A DNA stretch of 64,000 nucleotides from Bradyrhizobium cosmicum (GTDB lineage: Bacteria; Pseudomonadota; Alphaproteobacteria; Rhizobiales; Xanthobacteraceae), in NCBI RefSeq assembly GCF_007290395.2, contig NZ_CP041656.2, positions 6,598,501 to 6,662,500 on the forward strand, read 5' to 3'. The notes beneath the pieces are model-generated. The model did not search any database. It had not been told where the DNA came from and saw only the letters and a list, made by a program, of their open reading frames with translations. The position numbers and the translations under genes are program-made. This document shows positions 25,265-34,194 of the stretch, piece by piece; within the stretch, counting starts at the first letter, position 1; the number at the start of each line of letters is the position of its first letter.

Positions 25265-25765
25265 TCAGGGCTTGCCGATCACCATTGCGATCGCGGCGGC
25301 CACGAACGGGAACGGCACGGACACGGCGCAGCGGAACCAGACGAAACGCGCCGGCATGAACGGGATTTCCCACAAGATCACCCGCTGGAAGGCGAACAGG
25401 GCCCAGGCCACGACATAGGCGACCACTTGGGGCACCCCGCCGCCGGACTTCAACGCCACCGTGCCGATGGAAAAGCCGATCACGGGACCGCCGGGCGTCG
25501 CCGCCCCGGCGACCACGGCGGTTGCGACGCCCAGCCAGCCGCTGTCCGGCCCGAGCCAGCCGGTGATCACCTCCTGCGGGATGATGGCGGCGATATAGCC
25601 GGAGCCGATCACGCCGAGCGCTATCCGGGGCACGATGTTGATGAAGTCCATCGAGCCTTCGCGCAGCGAGGCCTTGAACACCGGAGGGCCGCGGCGGAAG
25701 GCGATCAGGCCGACGCCAAACACCGAGCCCCACAAAAGGATGTCGATCAGGAGCGCGGCACTCAT
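25265..25765 (-). CDS. Half-size permease, second of a pair (YraQ/ArsP_1-like)
   Basis: The 166-residue protein has about four or five hydrophobic segments and the motif GAATPGGPVIGFSIGTVAL, echoing ILPGGPFTAYPVASALL of its neighbour. The pairing suggests two halves of a DUF318/YraQ-type permease, a group often tied to metal or arsenic export. In most bacteria the family is one chain of 300 or more residues. Its ATG overlaps the stop of the upstream half by four bases (ATGA), so the halves should be made in equal amounts. The substrate is unknown; its end lies 44 bases upstream of the zinc operon. Confidence 0.75.
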   Translation of the reverse strand: MSAALLIDILLWGSVFGVGLIAFRRGPPVFKASLREGSMDFINIVPRIALGVIGSGYIAAIIPQEVITGWLGPDSGWLGVATAVVAGAATPGGPVIGFSIGTVALKSGGGVPQVVAYVVAWALFAFQRVILWEIPFMPARFVWFRCAVSVPFPFVAAAIAMVIGKP

Positions 25766-26373
25766 GCCGCATCCTCGTCGCTGCCGCGCTTCGGATAGAG
25801 CCGGATATAGACGAAGCGGCCGAGCGCGCCGGCGAGCACCGGCAGCGGCAGCGAGATGACGATCCGCCACAGCGTGAAATCGGTGCCCATGATCGGGATT
25901 TCCCAGGCCACCGCGCGGCCATAGCCGATCAGGGTCCAGCTCACGACCATGGCGATGGTGGCACCGAAATCGGCGCCGACAGCCAGCAGCGCGCTCGCCA
26001 CCGGATAGGCGGTGAAGGGCCCGCCGGGCAGGATCGCGCCGAACGCGGTGCCGATCAAAAGGCCCTTCAACCCGGACTTCGGCCCGAGCGAGCGCGAGAC
26101 TTTTTCGTGCGGCAATATCTCGGAGATGAATGCGCCGAGCAGGCAGCCCGCCAGCACGCGCGGCAGGATGCCGCCGAACAGCGAGAGATCGTGGGTCAGA
26201 ATCTCGAGGACACCGTCAGTGCCGTCACGCCGCCAGACCAGAGCTGCGCTCACCGCCACCAGCGCCGCAATGATGATCGTCGACCAGCCGATCGGCTTGC
26301 GCACACGCCCCGGCCGCGGCTCGGACTCCGCGTCGTCGGCAGGCGCCGGATTCTTCGGGAAAAGTTCTGACAA
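25762..26373 (-). CDS. Half-size permease, first of a pair (YraQ/ArsP_1-like)
   Basis: The 203-residue protein starts with a charged, proline-rich cytoplasmic stretch (about 1-28), then a helix (WSTIIIAALVAVSAALVW). Further helices include PRVLAGCLLGAFISEILP, with HEKVSRSLGPKSGLKGLLIG between membrane spans. It contains GAILPGGPFTAYPVASALL, a motif repeated in the downstream half. These features fit the N-terminal half of a YraQ/DUF318-type permease. The two genes overlap and presumably make a heterodimer. No regulator or metal-binding motif shows the substrate. Confidence 0.75.
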   Translation of the reverse strand: MSELFPKNPAPADDAESEPRPGRVRKPIGWSTIIIAALVAVSAALVWRRDGTDGVLEILTHDLSLFGGILPRVLAGCLLGAFISEILPHEKVSRSLGPKSGLKGLLIGTAFGAILPGGPFTAYPVASALLAVGADFGATIAMVVSWTLIGYGRAVAWEIPIMGTDFTLWRIVISLPLPVLAGALGRFVYIRLYPKRGSDEDAA

Positions 26374-26497
26374 ATGGCTCGGTCGGATCGAGGGTGATGC
26401 CCGTCCTGATTAAGGGCGGCGCCCCATCGATGCAAACGGTAGGATGACAGACCCTTGCGCGCGTTGCGCAGAACTCGGCCGCTCAATTCCGCACAGC

Positions 26498-26525
26498 AAA
26501 AAAGGCGACCGCCCGAGCGACCGCC
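26498..26525 (-). terminator. Rho-independent terminator downstream of sodB
   Basis: On the minus strand GGCGGTCGC and GGGCGGTCGCC form a stem (with G-U pairs around a short loop), followed directly by six Ts. It lies beyond the family A repeat after the sodB stop. Confidence 0.65.
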
Positions 26526-26530
26526 TCTTC

Positions 26531-26634
26531 GTCATTCCGGGGCGCGCGAAGCGCGAGCCCGGAATCTATCCATCCATTCGGGATGACGCCCGATGGATTC
26601 CGGGCTCGGCGCTGACGCGCCGCCCCGGAATGAC
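26531..26634. repeat. Family A dyad repeat, copy 3
   Basis: GTCATTCCGGGGCGCGCGAA to GCGCCGCCCCGGAATGAC with the inner pair GAGCCCGGAATC / GATTCCGGGCTC. It starts six bases after the sodB terminator hairpin and ends 10 bases before the sodB stop codon, so it would be transcribed with sodB. Confidence 0.85.
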
Positions 26635-26644
26635 GGAGTAAAAC

Positions 26645-27241
26645 TTACGCCTTGTCGAACAGGGACTCGACGTATTCCCAGTTCACGAGGTTCTCGACGA
26701 ACGCCTTGAGATAGTCGGGACGGCGATTGCGATAGTCGATGTAGTAGGAGTGCTCCCAGACGTCGCAGCCGAGAATCGGGGTAGCGCCGTGCACCAGCGG
26801 ATTCTCCCCGTTCGGGGTCTTGGAGATCTCGAGCTTGCCGTTCTTGACCTGGAGCCAGCACCAGCCGGAGCCGAACTGGCCGACGCCGGCCGCCTGGAAG
26901 TCGGTCTTGAACTTCTCGAAGCCGCCGAGGTCTTCGTTGATCTTCTTCTCGAGCTTGCCCGGCAGCTTGGTGCCGCCGCCATTGGGCTTCATCCAGCTCC
27001 AGAAGTGGATGTGGTTGTAGTGCTGGCCGGCGTTGTTGAACACGGCCGGGTTCTTGCCGAACGAGCCCTTGACGATCTCCTCAAGGGACTTGCCTTCCCA
27101 TTCGGTCCCCTTGAGCGCGTTGTTGCCGTTGGTGACGTAGGCCTGATGATGCTTGTCGTGGTGGAATTCCAGCGTCTCCTTCGACATGAACTGGCCGAGG
27201 GCGTCATAGGCGTAAGGGAGTGGGGGGAGCGTAAAGGTCAT
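26645..27241 (-). CDS. sodB: Superoxide dismutase, iron type
   Basis: The 198-residue cytoplasmic enzyme converts superoxide to oxygen and peroxide. Metal ligands match E. coli SodB: H27 (LEFHHDKHH), H77 (QHYNHIHFW), D160 and H164 (GCDVWEHSYY). Q73 in NNAGQHYNH is the N-terminal-domain glutamine typical of iron enzymes, although cambialistic use of manganese cannot be excluded. Length and domain order (helical hairpin then alpha/beta) are normal. It is divergent from a GNAT gene across 231 bases, where I saw no clear Fur, Irr or OxyR site. Confidence 0.94.
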   Translation of the reverse strand: MTFTLPPLPYAYDALGQFMSKETLEFHHDKHHQAYVTNGNNALKGTEWEGKSLEEIVKGSFGKNPAVFNNAGQHYNHIHFWSWMKPNGGGTKLPGKLEKKINEDLGGFEKFKTDFQAAGVGQFGSGWCWLQVKNGKLEISKTPNGENPLVHGATPILGCDVWEHSYYIDYRNRRPDYLKAFVENLVNWEYVESLFDKA

Positions 27242-27472
27242 GGGATGTTGTCCGCGACTGATGGGGAATTAGCTTAACGGGGACTCTTATAGAAGGTTCC
27301 GCTGCCGTTAAATACCGCGAATTTGCGAAAACACGTGATGCCGCGGCTGGGCCGGATTGCATAAAATCGGCGCAGATATGTGGGCGCTTTAGGAGAGGCC
27401 GGAAAATATCATTGCCTTTGAGGCGCTTATGACAGAAGGGACGCACCACACGCAGATGCGAAAGAAAGAACA

Positions 27473-28000
27473 ATGAGCATCGAGATCGACATTCTGAACG
27501 GCGACGCCTCGTGGAAGATCGCCGAGCCGCTGCATCAGGCAGTCTGGGGCCCGCAACAGATCGCGGACAAACCCTGGGCTCACGTCAAATGGGCCAATGC
27601 GGATCTGCGCGTGCTGATCGAGACGCCCGAGGACGGCCTCGTCTGCCATGTCGGCATCTACTTCCGCACAGCCACCTGGAACGGGCAAAAGGTCCATATT
27701 GGCGGCATCGGCGGTGTTTGCACCCGCGAGGACCAGCGCGGCCGCGGCTATGCGACCGTGGCGATCGACGCGGCAGTGCACACCATGCGGGCCAACGAGG
27801 CGGTGCGCTTCGCACTGCTGTTCTGCGAACCACACAATTTTACGTTCTACGAGACCCGGAGCTGGCTGCCCTTCAAGGGTGAGGTCTATTGCGAGCAGCC
27901 GGAGGGGCGAATCCGCTTCGACCATATGGCTCCCTACGTCTTCAACATCGTCCGCGCGCCGACGCTGGGCACCATCGACCTATGCGGCCTGCCGTGGTGA
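27473..28000 (+). CDS. GNAT-family N-acetyltransferase
   Basis: The 175-residue protein has the GNAT acetyl-CoA loop in CTREDQRGRGYATVAIDAAV (Q-R-G-R-G-Y at about 86-91) preceded by the strand KVHIGGIGGV. The aromatic segment EPHNFTFYETRSWLPF fits motif B. It resembles the general aminoglycoside- or NodA-like GNAT layout, but the acceptor is unknown. The start is the first ATG of the frame, with AAAGAAAGAAC before it rather than a strong ribosome binding site. It precedes the MATE gene on the same strand by 82 bases. Confidence 0.85.
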   Translation: MSIEIDILNGDASWKIAEPLHQAVWGPQQIADKPWAHVKWANADLRVLIETPEDGLVCHVGIYFRTATWNGQKVHIGGIGGVCTREDQRGRGYATVAIDAAVHTMRANEAVRFALLFCEPHNFTFYETRSWLPFKGEVYCEQPEGRIRFDHMAPYVFNIVRAPTLGTIDLCGLPW

Positions 28001-28082
28001 GCCCTGCGTGACCTGAGGGCTGGTGCCGGACAGGTACGCCCTGTAATATGTCGACCATCATCCAATATTCCGCGCGGTGAAC

Positions 28083-29468
28083 ATGACGATCGACGCCCCG
28101 ATAGACACCGTCCCGCCGCGCGCTCCGGTCGCCTCCCCCATCGCCAGCCTTCTGACGGCGCCGATCCTGCCGACGCTGCTGCGACTCGCGATCCCCAACA
28201 TGGTCGCCATGGTCGGCAGCACGCTGGTCGCGATCGCCGAGACTTCCTACATCGGCCGCCTCGGCACCATCCCACTTGCCGCCATCGCGCTGGTGTTTCC
28301 ATTCGCGATGCTGACGCAGATGATGAGTGCGGGCGCGATGGGCGGCGGCGTGTCGTCTGCGATCAGCCGTGCGCTCGGGGCGGGAGACCGCGACCGCGCC
28401 GCCACCCTGGCGCTGCATGCCGCCATCATCGGCCTCTGCGGCGGCCTGTTCTTCACGCTGACGATGCTCGTCTTCGGCCGCTCATTCTTCACGCTGCTCG
28501 GCGGCCGCGAGCGCGTGCTCGAGGAAGCCAGCGGCTATTCGCAGGTGCTGTTCTCCGGCGCGGTCGCGATCTGGCTCGTCAACACGCTCGCTTCGGTGAT
28601 CCGAGGCACGGGGGACATGCGCCTGCCCTCGATGATTCTGATCGGGGCGAGCACACTCCAGATCGCGCTCGGCGGCACGCTCGGGCTCGGTCTGTTCGGC
28701 GTTCCGCAATTCGGCATGCCCGGCGTGGCCGCGGGCCAGTTGATTGCCTTCACCTGCGCTGCGGCCTTCTTCCTCTGGTATCTCCTGTCCGGCCGCAGCC
28801 GGCTATCGCTCAACGTCCGCGCCTTCCACTTCGAGCGCGGGATGTTCCTGGACATTCTGAGGGTCGGCGCGGTCGCCTGCCTGTCGCCGCTGCAGACCGT
28901 GCTGACCATCCTGATCTTCACGAAGATCCTGGCGACCTTCGGCACCGAGATGCTGGCCGGTTACGGCATCGGCTCGCGGCTGGAATTCCTGCTGATCCCG
29001 ATCACCTTCGCCTTCGGCATCGCCTCGGTGCCGATGGTCGGCATGGCGATGGGCGCAGGCCAGATCAAGCGCGCGCGGCGCGTGGCCTGGACCGCGGCCG
29101 CGGCCTCCGGGCTCACGGTCGGCCTGATCGGACTCGTGATCGCGCTCGATCCCGCGTTGTGGGTCTCGCTCTTCACCAACGATCCGGGCGTCGCCGCCGC
29201 CGCGCACAGTTATTTCCACTGGGCCGGGCCGGCCTTCGTGTTCTTCGGCATGGGCGTGTCGCTGTATTTCTCCTCGCAGGGCGCTGCCCGCGTCGGCGGC
29301 CCGGTGCTCGCCTCCACCGCGCGGCTTCTGATCGTCGCGATCGGCGGCGCCGGCCTGATGACGGCGCAGGCGCCGGCCTGGACCTTGTTCGCGCTGGTCG
29401 GCGGCGCCATGGTCGTGTTCGGGCTTTCGACCGCGGCTTCAGTCGCCTTCGCTCGCTGGGGCAAATGA
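28083..29468 (+). CDS. MATE-family multidrug/sodium antiporter
   Basis: The 461-residue polytopic protein has about twelve helices in two six-helix bundles. MATE hallmarks are LRLAIPNMVAMVGSTLVAIA near the start, MGGGVSSAISRALGAGDRDR after helix 2, and MVGMAMGAGQIKRARRVAWT in the second bundle, the family's duplicated G-x-x-x-G-A-G loop. It would export cationic compounds in exchange for Na+ or H+. A GTG two codons upstream is an equally possible start. No adjacent regulator gives a clue to the substrate. Confidence 0.92.
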   Translation: MTIDAPIDTVPPRAPVASPIASLLTAPILPTLLRLAIPNMVAMVGSTLVAIAETSYIGRLGTIPLAAIALVFPFAMLTQMMSAGAMGGGVSSAISRALGAGDRDRAATLALHAAIIGLCGGLFFTLTMLVFGRSFFTLLGGRERVLEEASGYSQVLFSGAVAIWLVNTLASVIRGTGDMRLPSMILIGASTLQIALGGTLGLGLFGVPQFGMPGVAAGQLIAFTCAAAFFLWYLLSGRSRLSLNVRAFHFERGMFLDILRVGAVACLSPLQTVLTILIFTKILATFGTEMLAGYGIGSRLEFLLIPITFAFGIASVPMVGMAMGAGQIKRARRVAWTAAAASGLTVGLIGLVIALDPALWVSLFTNDPGVAAAAHSYFHWAGPAFVFFGMGVSLYFSSQGAARVGGPVLASTARLLIVAIGGAGLMTAQAPAWTLFALVGGAMVVFGLSTAASVAFARWGK

Positions 29469-29564
29469 GCGCAGGCAAATAAGCGCGGCAATGTGATTCC
29501 ATCCAGCGTTGCACTATCCTCCCGGACTGCTATGGAGGCGCCTCCATTTTTCGAGGTTCCCTCC

Positions 29565-29999
29565 ATGCTCCGCAGATTCGCTATCTTGTCCGTCACTCTG
29601 GCCGCGCTGCTCGGCGCGACGGCCGCCCATGCGCAGAGCGCTGACGGGATCTGGCTGACACAGGCCGGCGATGCCCGCGTCAAGGTCAGCAAATGCGGCG
29701 GCGGCATCTGCGGCCACATCGTCTGGCTGCGCGAGCCTCACGACACCGCGACCGGCCAGCTCGCCACCGACAGCAAGAATCCCAATCCCGCGCTCGCCAA
29801 GCGCCCGATGATCGGCTTGCCGCTGTTCAGCGGCATGCAGCCATCGGGTCCGAACAAATGGTCGGGCCAGATCTACAATGCCGACGACGGCAGCACCTAT
29901 GCGAGCAGCGTCACCGTGACATCGGCGGATGCGCTGCGGGTCGAGGGCTGCGTTGGCGCGCTCTGCGGCGGCGAGACCTGGACGCGCGCGGGACGCTGA
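29565..29999 (+). CDS. DUF2147 periplasmic protein
   Basis: The 144-residue protein has a signal peptide (MLRRFAILSVTLAALLGATA, cleavage after AHAQ) and the DUF2147 pattern: DGIWLTQAGDARVKVSKCGG, then ICGHIVWLREPHD, IYNADDGSTYASSVTV and the closing LRVEGCVGALCGGETWTR. Four cysteines in the mature part may form disulfides. Structures of DUF2147 members are lipocalin-like barrels; function is unknown. The start was placed at the ATG before the signal peptide. It ends four bases from the convergent DUF3095 gene. Confidence 0.88.
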   Translation: MLRRFAILSVTLAALLGATAAHAQSADGIWLTQAGDARVKVSKCGGGICGHIVWLREPHDTATGQLATDSKNPNPALAKRPMIGLPLFSGMQPSGPNKWSGQIYNADDGSTYASSVTVTSADALRVEGCVGALCGGETWTRAGR

Positions 30000-30003
30000 C
30001 AGT

Positions 30004-31149
30004 TCAAGCCATCATTGCCTTCAGCGCCGTCGCTGCCGAGGCGTAGCCGCCCCGCGCGCCGTCGATGAAATGGACGTGGTCGCTGCGCAGCGCCGAGGGC
30101 GTGAAGCAGGTCATCATCGCGGCGTCCTGCTGGTAGAGTCCATAATGCACGACGCCGTCGCGCGCGGCCGCCGCAAGGCGGTCGCTCAGCGCGCGTTCGA
30201 GCTGCGGAGTGCAGTCGAGGATCATGCGCAGGCCGTCGTCATATTTGCGGAAGTCTGAATTCTCGACCACCTGACGCTTGTAGACGTTTGGCACGAAGCC
30301 CCCGACGTTGAGGTCGAAACGCATGATCAGATAGACGAACAGCGTGTAGGCGAGCACGCTGGCGCGACGCGCGAGCAGCGAACCGCCGCGCCTGGTGCGG
30401 GCCTCGAAGTCCAGCCCTTGCGGTGGCCATTTCAGCGGCGGCCCCTGCGCCGGCACCGGGCGGCCGCCATCCGGGCTACGCTCGACCAGATGGATGATGT
30501 CCTCGATCACCTTGCGGAAAGCCGAGGGATCGGCGCCGCGCGCCGGCATCACCAGCACCGACAGGATCAGGCCGCGCGCGGCCGGGATCACCTCGAAGCG
30601 GCAGGACAGGCCGGAGAGATCGGGCTGCGTGCCGGCGGGCGCCTCGTTGACCGCGAACTCACCGCGCTTCATCGCGGCATCAGCCCAGGCGAGGCCGCCG
30701 CCGGAGAACATCGCATAGGACAAATTGGCCGACGGACCAAAGCGCGCGACGCGCACGTCGAGGCCCTGCGCGCGGATGGCCCCCACTGGCACCAGCGCGA
30801 CCCGCATCTTCAGGTCGAGATCCTCCCGCACCCAGGTCGCGGTTGCTGCAAGTGCCTCCCGGGCCGGCTCGATATCGGAAGGCGCGACCGCGAAGCTCGC
30901 GCCGTCGCCGCCGAACACGAAGGGGAATTCCCGCCCCTCCAACGCATTGGTCACCGCCGCGATCACGGCCGCGCCGGCCATGTTGACCGCCTTGTAGCGC
31001 TGCGCCGCGATCGCCTTGGTGGAATCGACGATGTCCGCCACGCCGATGCTCCAGTTGTCCGGCAGCGGAGCATAGAGCGCGGGGTCCATCAGGCTGGTGA
31101 AGCCGCGGAAGACGGGAATGCCGCCGTAGAAGGATTCGCCTGAAGTCAT
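30004..31149 (-). CDS. DUF3095 family protein
   Basis: The 381-residue protein matches DUF3095. It has SFYGGIPVFRGFTSLMDP at the start and NWSIGVADIVDSTKAIAAQR near 35-52, which recalls a class III nucleotidyl-cyclase metal-binding strand (D-I-V-D-S-T-K). FVFGGDGASFAV follows near 78-89, like the cyclase GGDG loop. It then has a long C-terminal region with LILSVLVMPARG and FDLNVGGFVPNVYKRQ. Cyclase or diguanylate activity is only suggested by these resemblances. The MTSGESF start was chosen because the 47 residues upstream look non-coding. It is divergent from the RHH gene. Confidence 0.82.
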   Translation of the reverse strand: MTSGESFYGGIPVFRGFTSLMDPALYAPLPDNWSIGVADIVDSTKAIAAQRYKAVNMAGAAVIAAVTNALEGREFPFVFGGDGASFAVAPSDIEPAREALAATATWVREDLDLKMRVALVPVGAIRAQGLDVRVARFGPSANLSYAMFSGGGLAWADAAMKRGEFAVNEAPAGTQPDLSGLSCRFEVIPAARGLILSVLVMPARGADPSAFRKVIEDIIHLVERSPDGGRPVPAQGPPLKWPPQGLDFEARTRRGGSLLARRASVLAYTLFVYLIMRFDLNVGGFVPNVYKRQVVENSDFRKYDDGLRMILDCTPQLERALSDRLAAAARDGVVHYGLYQQDAAMMTCFTPSALRSDHVHFIDGARGGYASAATALKAMMA

Positions 31150-31372
31150 CGGGTGATGCCGGATGGTTGGGAAGCGCGTCCAGATCGATGCGAGAAGCAA
31201 GATACGTGGCAGGATCGATCCGGGTTCGCCGGCCGCCCTGTCATCATTGGCCGAAACGGGCCCGGACAACAAGATCGCAGCGCGCCGCAATGCCGCAGCC
31301 TGTCATTGATCGACGTCAAAGAGCCGCCCGCGGGAGCCACTAGAGTTAGACGATCTCCAGGGGTTACGCGGG

Positions 31373-31759
31373 ATGATCGAAGTACCCGACTTTGGCAACA
31401 AGGGCTCCACAGCTCCGGTCCGCCGGCGTACGGGGCATGACCCGATCAGCGCAGTGAAGATGCCGGAAGGACTCACCGCGGCGATCGATGGCTGGGCTGA
31501 AGCCCATCAGCTGTCGCGCTCGGAAGCGATCTGCAAGCTGGTCGAGCTGGGTCTGAAGATTTCGCCTGCTCCCCCGGCCTCGGCACATCCCATCGCATCG
31601 GAAGCCACGCGGATCGAGGAGATAGCGGTGCACGAAATCGAGGGCCTGCTCGATCCGGCATTGCCCACGGACGAGCGCGAACGCCGCATCCGCCGCCTCA
31701 CCGAGGGCCCGCCGGAATTCCTGCACGAACGGATTGACCTGCCGAAGCAGCGGACGTGA
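31373..31759 (+). CDS. Ribbon-helix-helix domain protein
   Basis: This 128-residue protein has an RHH-like segment at about 24-62: ISAVKMPEGLTAAIDGWAEA (beta strand and helix 1) then QLSRSEAICKLVELGLK (helix 2). This pattern is typical of MetJ/Arc-type DNA-binding antitoxins and regulators. The C-terminal half (EEIAVHEIEGLLDPALPTDE) is acidic and could bind a partner. No toxin gene is adjacent on the same strand: the next ORF is a convergent 68-residue protein. So a toxin-antitoxin role is not supported, and a DNA-binding role is inferred. Confidence 0.7.
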   Translation: MIEVPDFGNKGSTAPVRRRTGHDPISAVKMPEGLTAAIDGWAEAHQLSRSEAICKLVELGLKISPAPPASAHPIASEATRIEEIAVHEIEGLLDPALPTDERERRIRRLTEGPPEFLHERIDLPKQRT

Positions 31760-31762
31760 GCC

Positions 31763-31969
31763 TTAGTGCAGCCTCTCGTCCTCGCGCCTGCGCAAGGCCT
31801 CGAGGGAGGCGTCATGGCAACCGACCAGGCGCACGAATTGCTGCGGATACATTTCATGGCCGTGACTGCCGGAGTTCTGATGCGTCATCGGCGGGCAACG
31901 AACATCGGCGGGCTTGCGAACCTGCTCTGTCCGGCGTTCGTTTGAAGCGGTCATGTGTTGCGTGGCCAT
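31763..31969 (-). CDS. Small hypothetical protein
   Basis: The 68-residue product starts MATQHMTASNERRTEQVRKP and is hydrophilic with many His, Arg and Gln residues. HQNSGSHGHEMYPQQFVRLV is the only notable stretch. GGGAG lies six bases before the ATG, which decides the start over an in-frame ATG 15 codons upstream. I do not recognise the family. It ends three bases from the convergent RHH gene, so their 3' ends would be close to overlapping. Confidence 0.55.
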   Translation of the reverse strand: MATQHMTASNERRTEQVRKPADVRCPPMTHQNSGSHGHEMYPQQFVRLVGCHDASLEALRRREDERLH

Positions 31970-32096
31970 GCACTGCTCCCTGTCGATTAGGGCAGATCGA
32001 TTGACGTAACCCAATCGATTGCAGGATATCTTACGACCAAATCCGGCTCGATGTCATTGCGCCGGATCAACGCAATTATGGCGGCGCAAGTTCCAA

Positions 32097-32819
32097 TTAC
32101 GCCGTATTCCCAGCATCGATCGTGAACACCGTGCCGGTCACGTTGCGGCCGCCTTCGCCGAGCAGATATTCCACCATGCGTGCGACGTCGTCGGTCTCCG
32201 GCAGGCGGCGCAGCGCGCTGCGGCCGGCGATGCGCTTGCGGCTCTCGTCCGAGAGATTATGCGTCAGCTCGGTGTCGATGAACCCCGGCGCGATCGCATT
32301 CACGGTGATGCCGAGCTTGCCCACCTCGCGCGCGAGCGAGCGGGTGAAGCCGGTCGCGGCAGCCTTGGTCGCGCCGTAGACGGACAGGCCGTTATAGCCG
32401 GTGGTCGCGATGATCGACGAGATGTTGATGATGCGGCCAGCGCCATCGGCCATCATCTGCCGCGCGACGTATTTCGTGAGGATGATCGGCGACAGCACGT
32501 TGAGCTGCACCAGCGCCTCGATTTCGGAATTGTGCATGGTGGCGAGCAGGCCTTCGGTGCCGAGGCCGGCATTGTTGATGAGGCCGTAGATCGCGCCGAA
32601 CTCGTCGCGTACGAGTTTTGCGAATGCCGGGATCGCATCGATCACCGCAAGGTCGCAAGCACGGAAATGCAGCCGCCCCTCGGATTCGACGATTGCGGCC
32701 TTCAGCTCGTCGCTCTCACGCCGCGCCGCCGCGATGACATTGTAGCCGGCACCGACGAGGCGCTTGCCGATTGCCAGCCCAATACCGCGGCTGCCGCCGG
32801 TGACGAGAACATTATGCAT
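32097..32819 (-). CDS. SDR-family 3-ketoacyl reductase (FabG-like)
   Basis: The 240-residue enzyme has the NAD(P) motif TGGSRGIG at 7-14, NNAG near 82-85, and catalytic S134/S135, Y148 and K152 (VYGATKAAATGF). A-A-R-R at 31-34 suggests NADPH use. It closely resembles FabG-type 3-oxoacyl-[ACP] reductases. It overlaps the AMP-ligase gene by eight bases in a three-gene cassette with an acyl carrier protein, so the substrate is probably carried on that ACP or is a CoA thioester. It ends the operon; the next gene downstream on this strand is 127 bases away. Confidence 0.88.
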   Translation of the reverse strand: MHNVLVTGGSRGIGLAIGKRLVGAGYNVIAAARRESDELKAAIVESEGRLHFRACDLAVIDAIPAFAKLVRDEFGAIYGLINNAGLGTEGLLATMHNSEIEALVQLNVLSPIILTKYVARQMMADGAGRIINISSIIATTGYNGLSVYGATKAAATGFTRSLAREVGKLGITVNAIAPGFIDTELTHNLSDESRKRIAGRSALRRLPETDDVARMVEYLLGEGGRNVTGTVFTIDAGNTA

Positions 32820-34194
32820 CGGTGCGCGCCAGTTTGCCGGCCGGAGTGACGTCGAGCGTCTCGACGAAGCGGATCACCGCCGGCACCTTGTGCGAGGCGA
32901 GCTGCGCGCGACACTGATCCAGGATCTGGTCGCGGATGTCCTTCGCCCGCGCCGGCTCGGTGCCGTCGGCAAGGATCACGTCGGCGACGACGATGCCGCC
33001 GGTGATCGGACTGCGGCGTGATTTCGCCCGCGACATCCGCACATCGGGGTGGCGGTTGATCACCGCCTCGATCTCCTCGGGGTGGACCTTCAGTCCACCG
33101 ATATTGATGATACCGCCGCGGCGGCCTACGAAATAGTAGCGGTCGCCACGCAATTCGACGATGTCGCCGCTGTCGACAAACCCGTCGTCATCGGTGAGCG
33201 CGGCGGCGTTGCGGCCGATGTAGGCGTGCGCCGTGCGCGTCGAGCGGATGCGCAGCGAGCCGTCGACGACCTTCATCTCCACGCCATTGCGGTTGCCGAG
33301 ATAGTTCGCAGGAAAGCCCTCCAGCCCGTCATTGACCGCGAAGCCGACGCCGGCCTCGGTCGAGGCATAGGCATGGCCGACTGAGGAATTGGGGAATGCG
33401 GCCTTCAGCCCGTCGAGCACCGCCTGGTCCGCGATTTCGCCGGAGAGGCGGACGTAACCCGGCCTGAAGTACGCGGCCGACCCGCTCATCAGGAGCTTGC
33501 GCCAGTGCGACGGCGTTCCCGAGATGTGCGAGACGCCGCGCGCATTCAACCGCACGACGTGGTCGGCGAGCGCTTCATGCGGATCGGACAACACCATCGA
33601 GCCGCCGGAGAGAACGGCGCGGAGGAAGATCTGCAGGCCGCCATAGCGGCGGATGTCGTAGAACGTCGCCCACACCGGCGCTGGTCCACGCGCGGGGCCT
33701 TCGGCGACGATCGCGCCGGTGAGCGCGTCCAGCGTATGGCCGACGATTTTTGGCACGCCTGAGGTGCCCGACGTGAGCATCAGCCACTCGGTGGCACGCT
33801 CCGTCCTTGCCGGCGCTGTGGCTTGAAGCGGCAATTGCGCGGTGACGATCAGCGGCACGCCGGTCGCGGCCCAGCGATCGGGCTCGTCGGTGACGACGGC
33901 ATCGATCCCGGCATCGGCCATCAGCGCCTCGAGATGCGCCGGATTGAGATCAGGCGGGCAGAGCAGCATGCGGCGCGCGATGCCGTCGAGCTCGATCATG
34001 GCAAGACCAGAGCGGAGCTGGTCGGACAGCTTGAGCAGCACCGCGCGGCCGGACAGCTCGCGCAGGCGACCGCCCAGGACCGTATGCGACAGAATATCCG
34101 TCAGCGACACGCAATCGTGCGCGTCCGACAGCGTGCGGCCGGTCAGCTCCGCGCCGAGGTGATCGCGAAGCGCAAAGATCTCACGCGGGGACAT
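32812..34194 (-). CDS. Compact AMP-forming acyl ligase (ANL superfamily)
   Basis: At 460 residues it is shorter than usual acyl-CoA synthetases (500-600). The P-loop ATP motif is LMLTSGTSGVPKIVGHTLDA. The second conserved motif is in VGHAYASTEAGVGF, the hinge region is DSGDIVELRGDRYYFVGRRG, and the C-terminal domain starts NIGGLKVHPEEIEAVI with the catalytic lysine expected near DVTPAGKLARTDA. It would activate a carboxylic acid and load it either to CoA or to the adjacent ACP. The substrate is unknown. The ATG opening MSPREIFALRD overlaps the ACP gene by 14 bases. Confidence 0.88.
   Translation of the reverse strand: MSPREIFALRDHLGAELTGRTLSDAHDCVSLTDILSHTVLGGRLRELSGRAVLLKLSDQLRSGLAMIELDGIARRMLLCPPDLNPAHLEALMADAGIDAVVTDEPDRWAATGVPLIVTAQLPLQATAPARTERATEWLMLTSGTSGVPKIVGHTLDALTGAIVAEGPARGPAPVWATFYDIRRYGGLQIFLRAVLSGGSMVLSDPHEALADHVVRLNARGVSHISGTPSHWRKLLMSGSAAYFRPGYVRLSGEIADQAVLDGLKAAFPNSSVGHAYASTEAGVGFAVNDGLEGFPANYLGNRNGVEMKVVDGSLRIRSTRTAHAYIGRNAAALTDDDGFVDSGDIVELRGDRYYFVGRRGGIINIGGLKVHPEEIEAVINRHPDVRMSRAKSRRSPITGGIVVADVILADGTEPARAKDIRDQILDQCRAQLASHKVPAVIRFVETLDVTPAGKLARTDA

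Noticed and set aside
26250..26486. A 78-codon minus-strand frame overlapping the start of the first half-permease
   Set aside because: Arg/Ser-rich composition, out of frame with the permease, no start signal.
31373..31969. Toxin-antitoxin pair of the ribbon-helix-helix gene and the neighbouring small protein
   Set aside because: The genes are convergent, not in one operon, and the small protein has no toxin-like motif.
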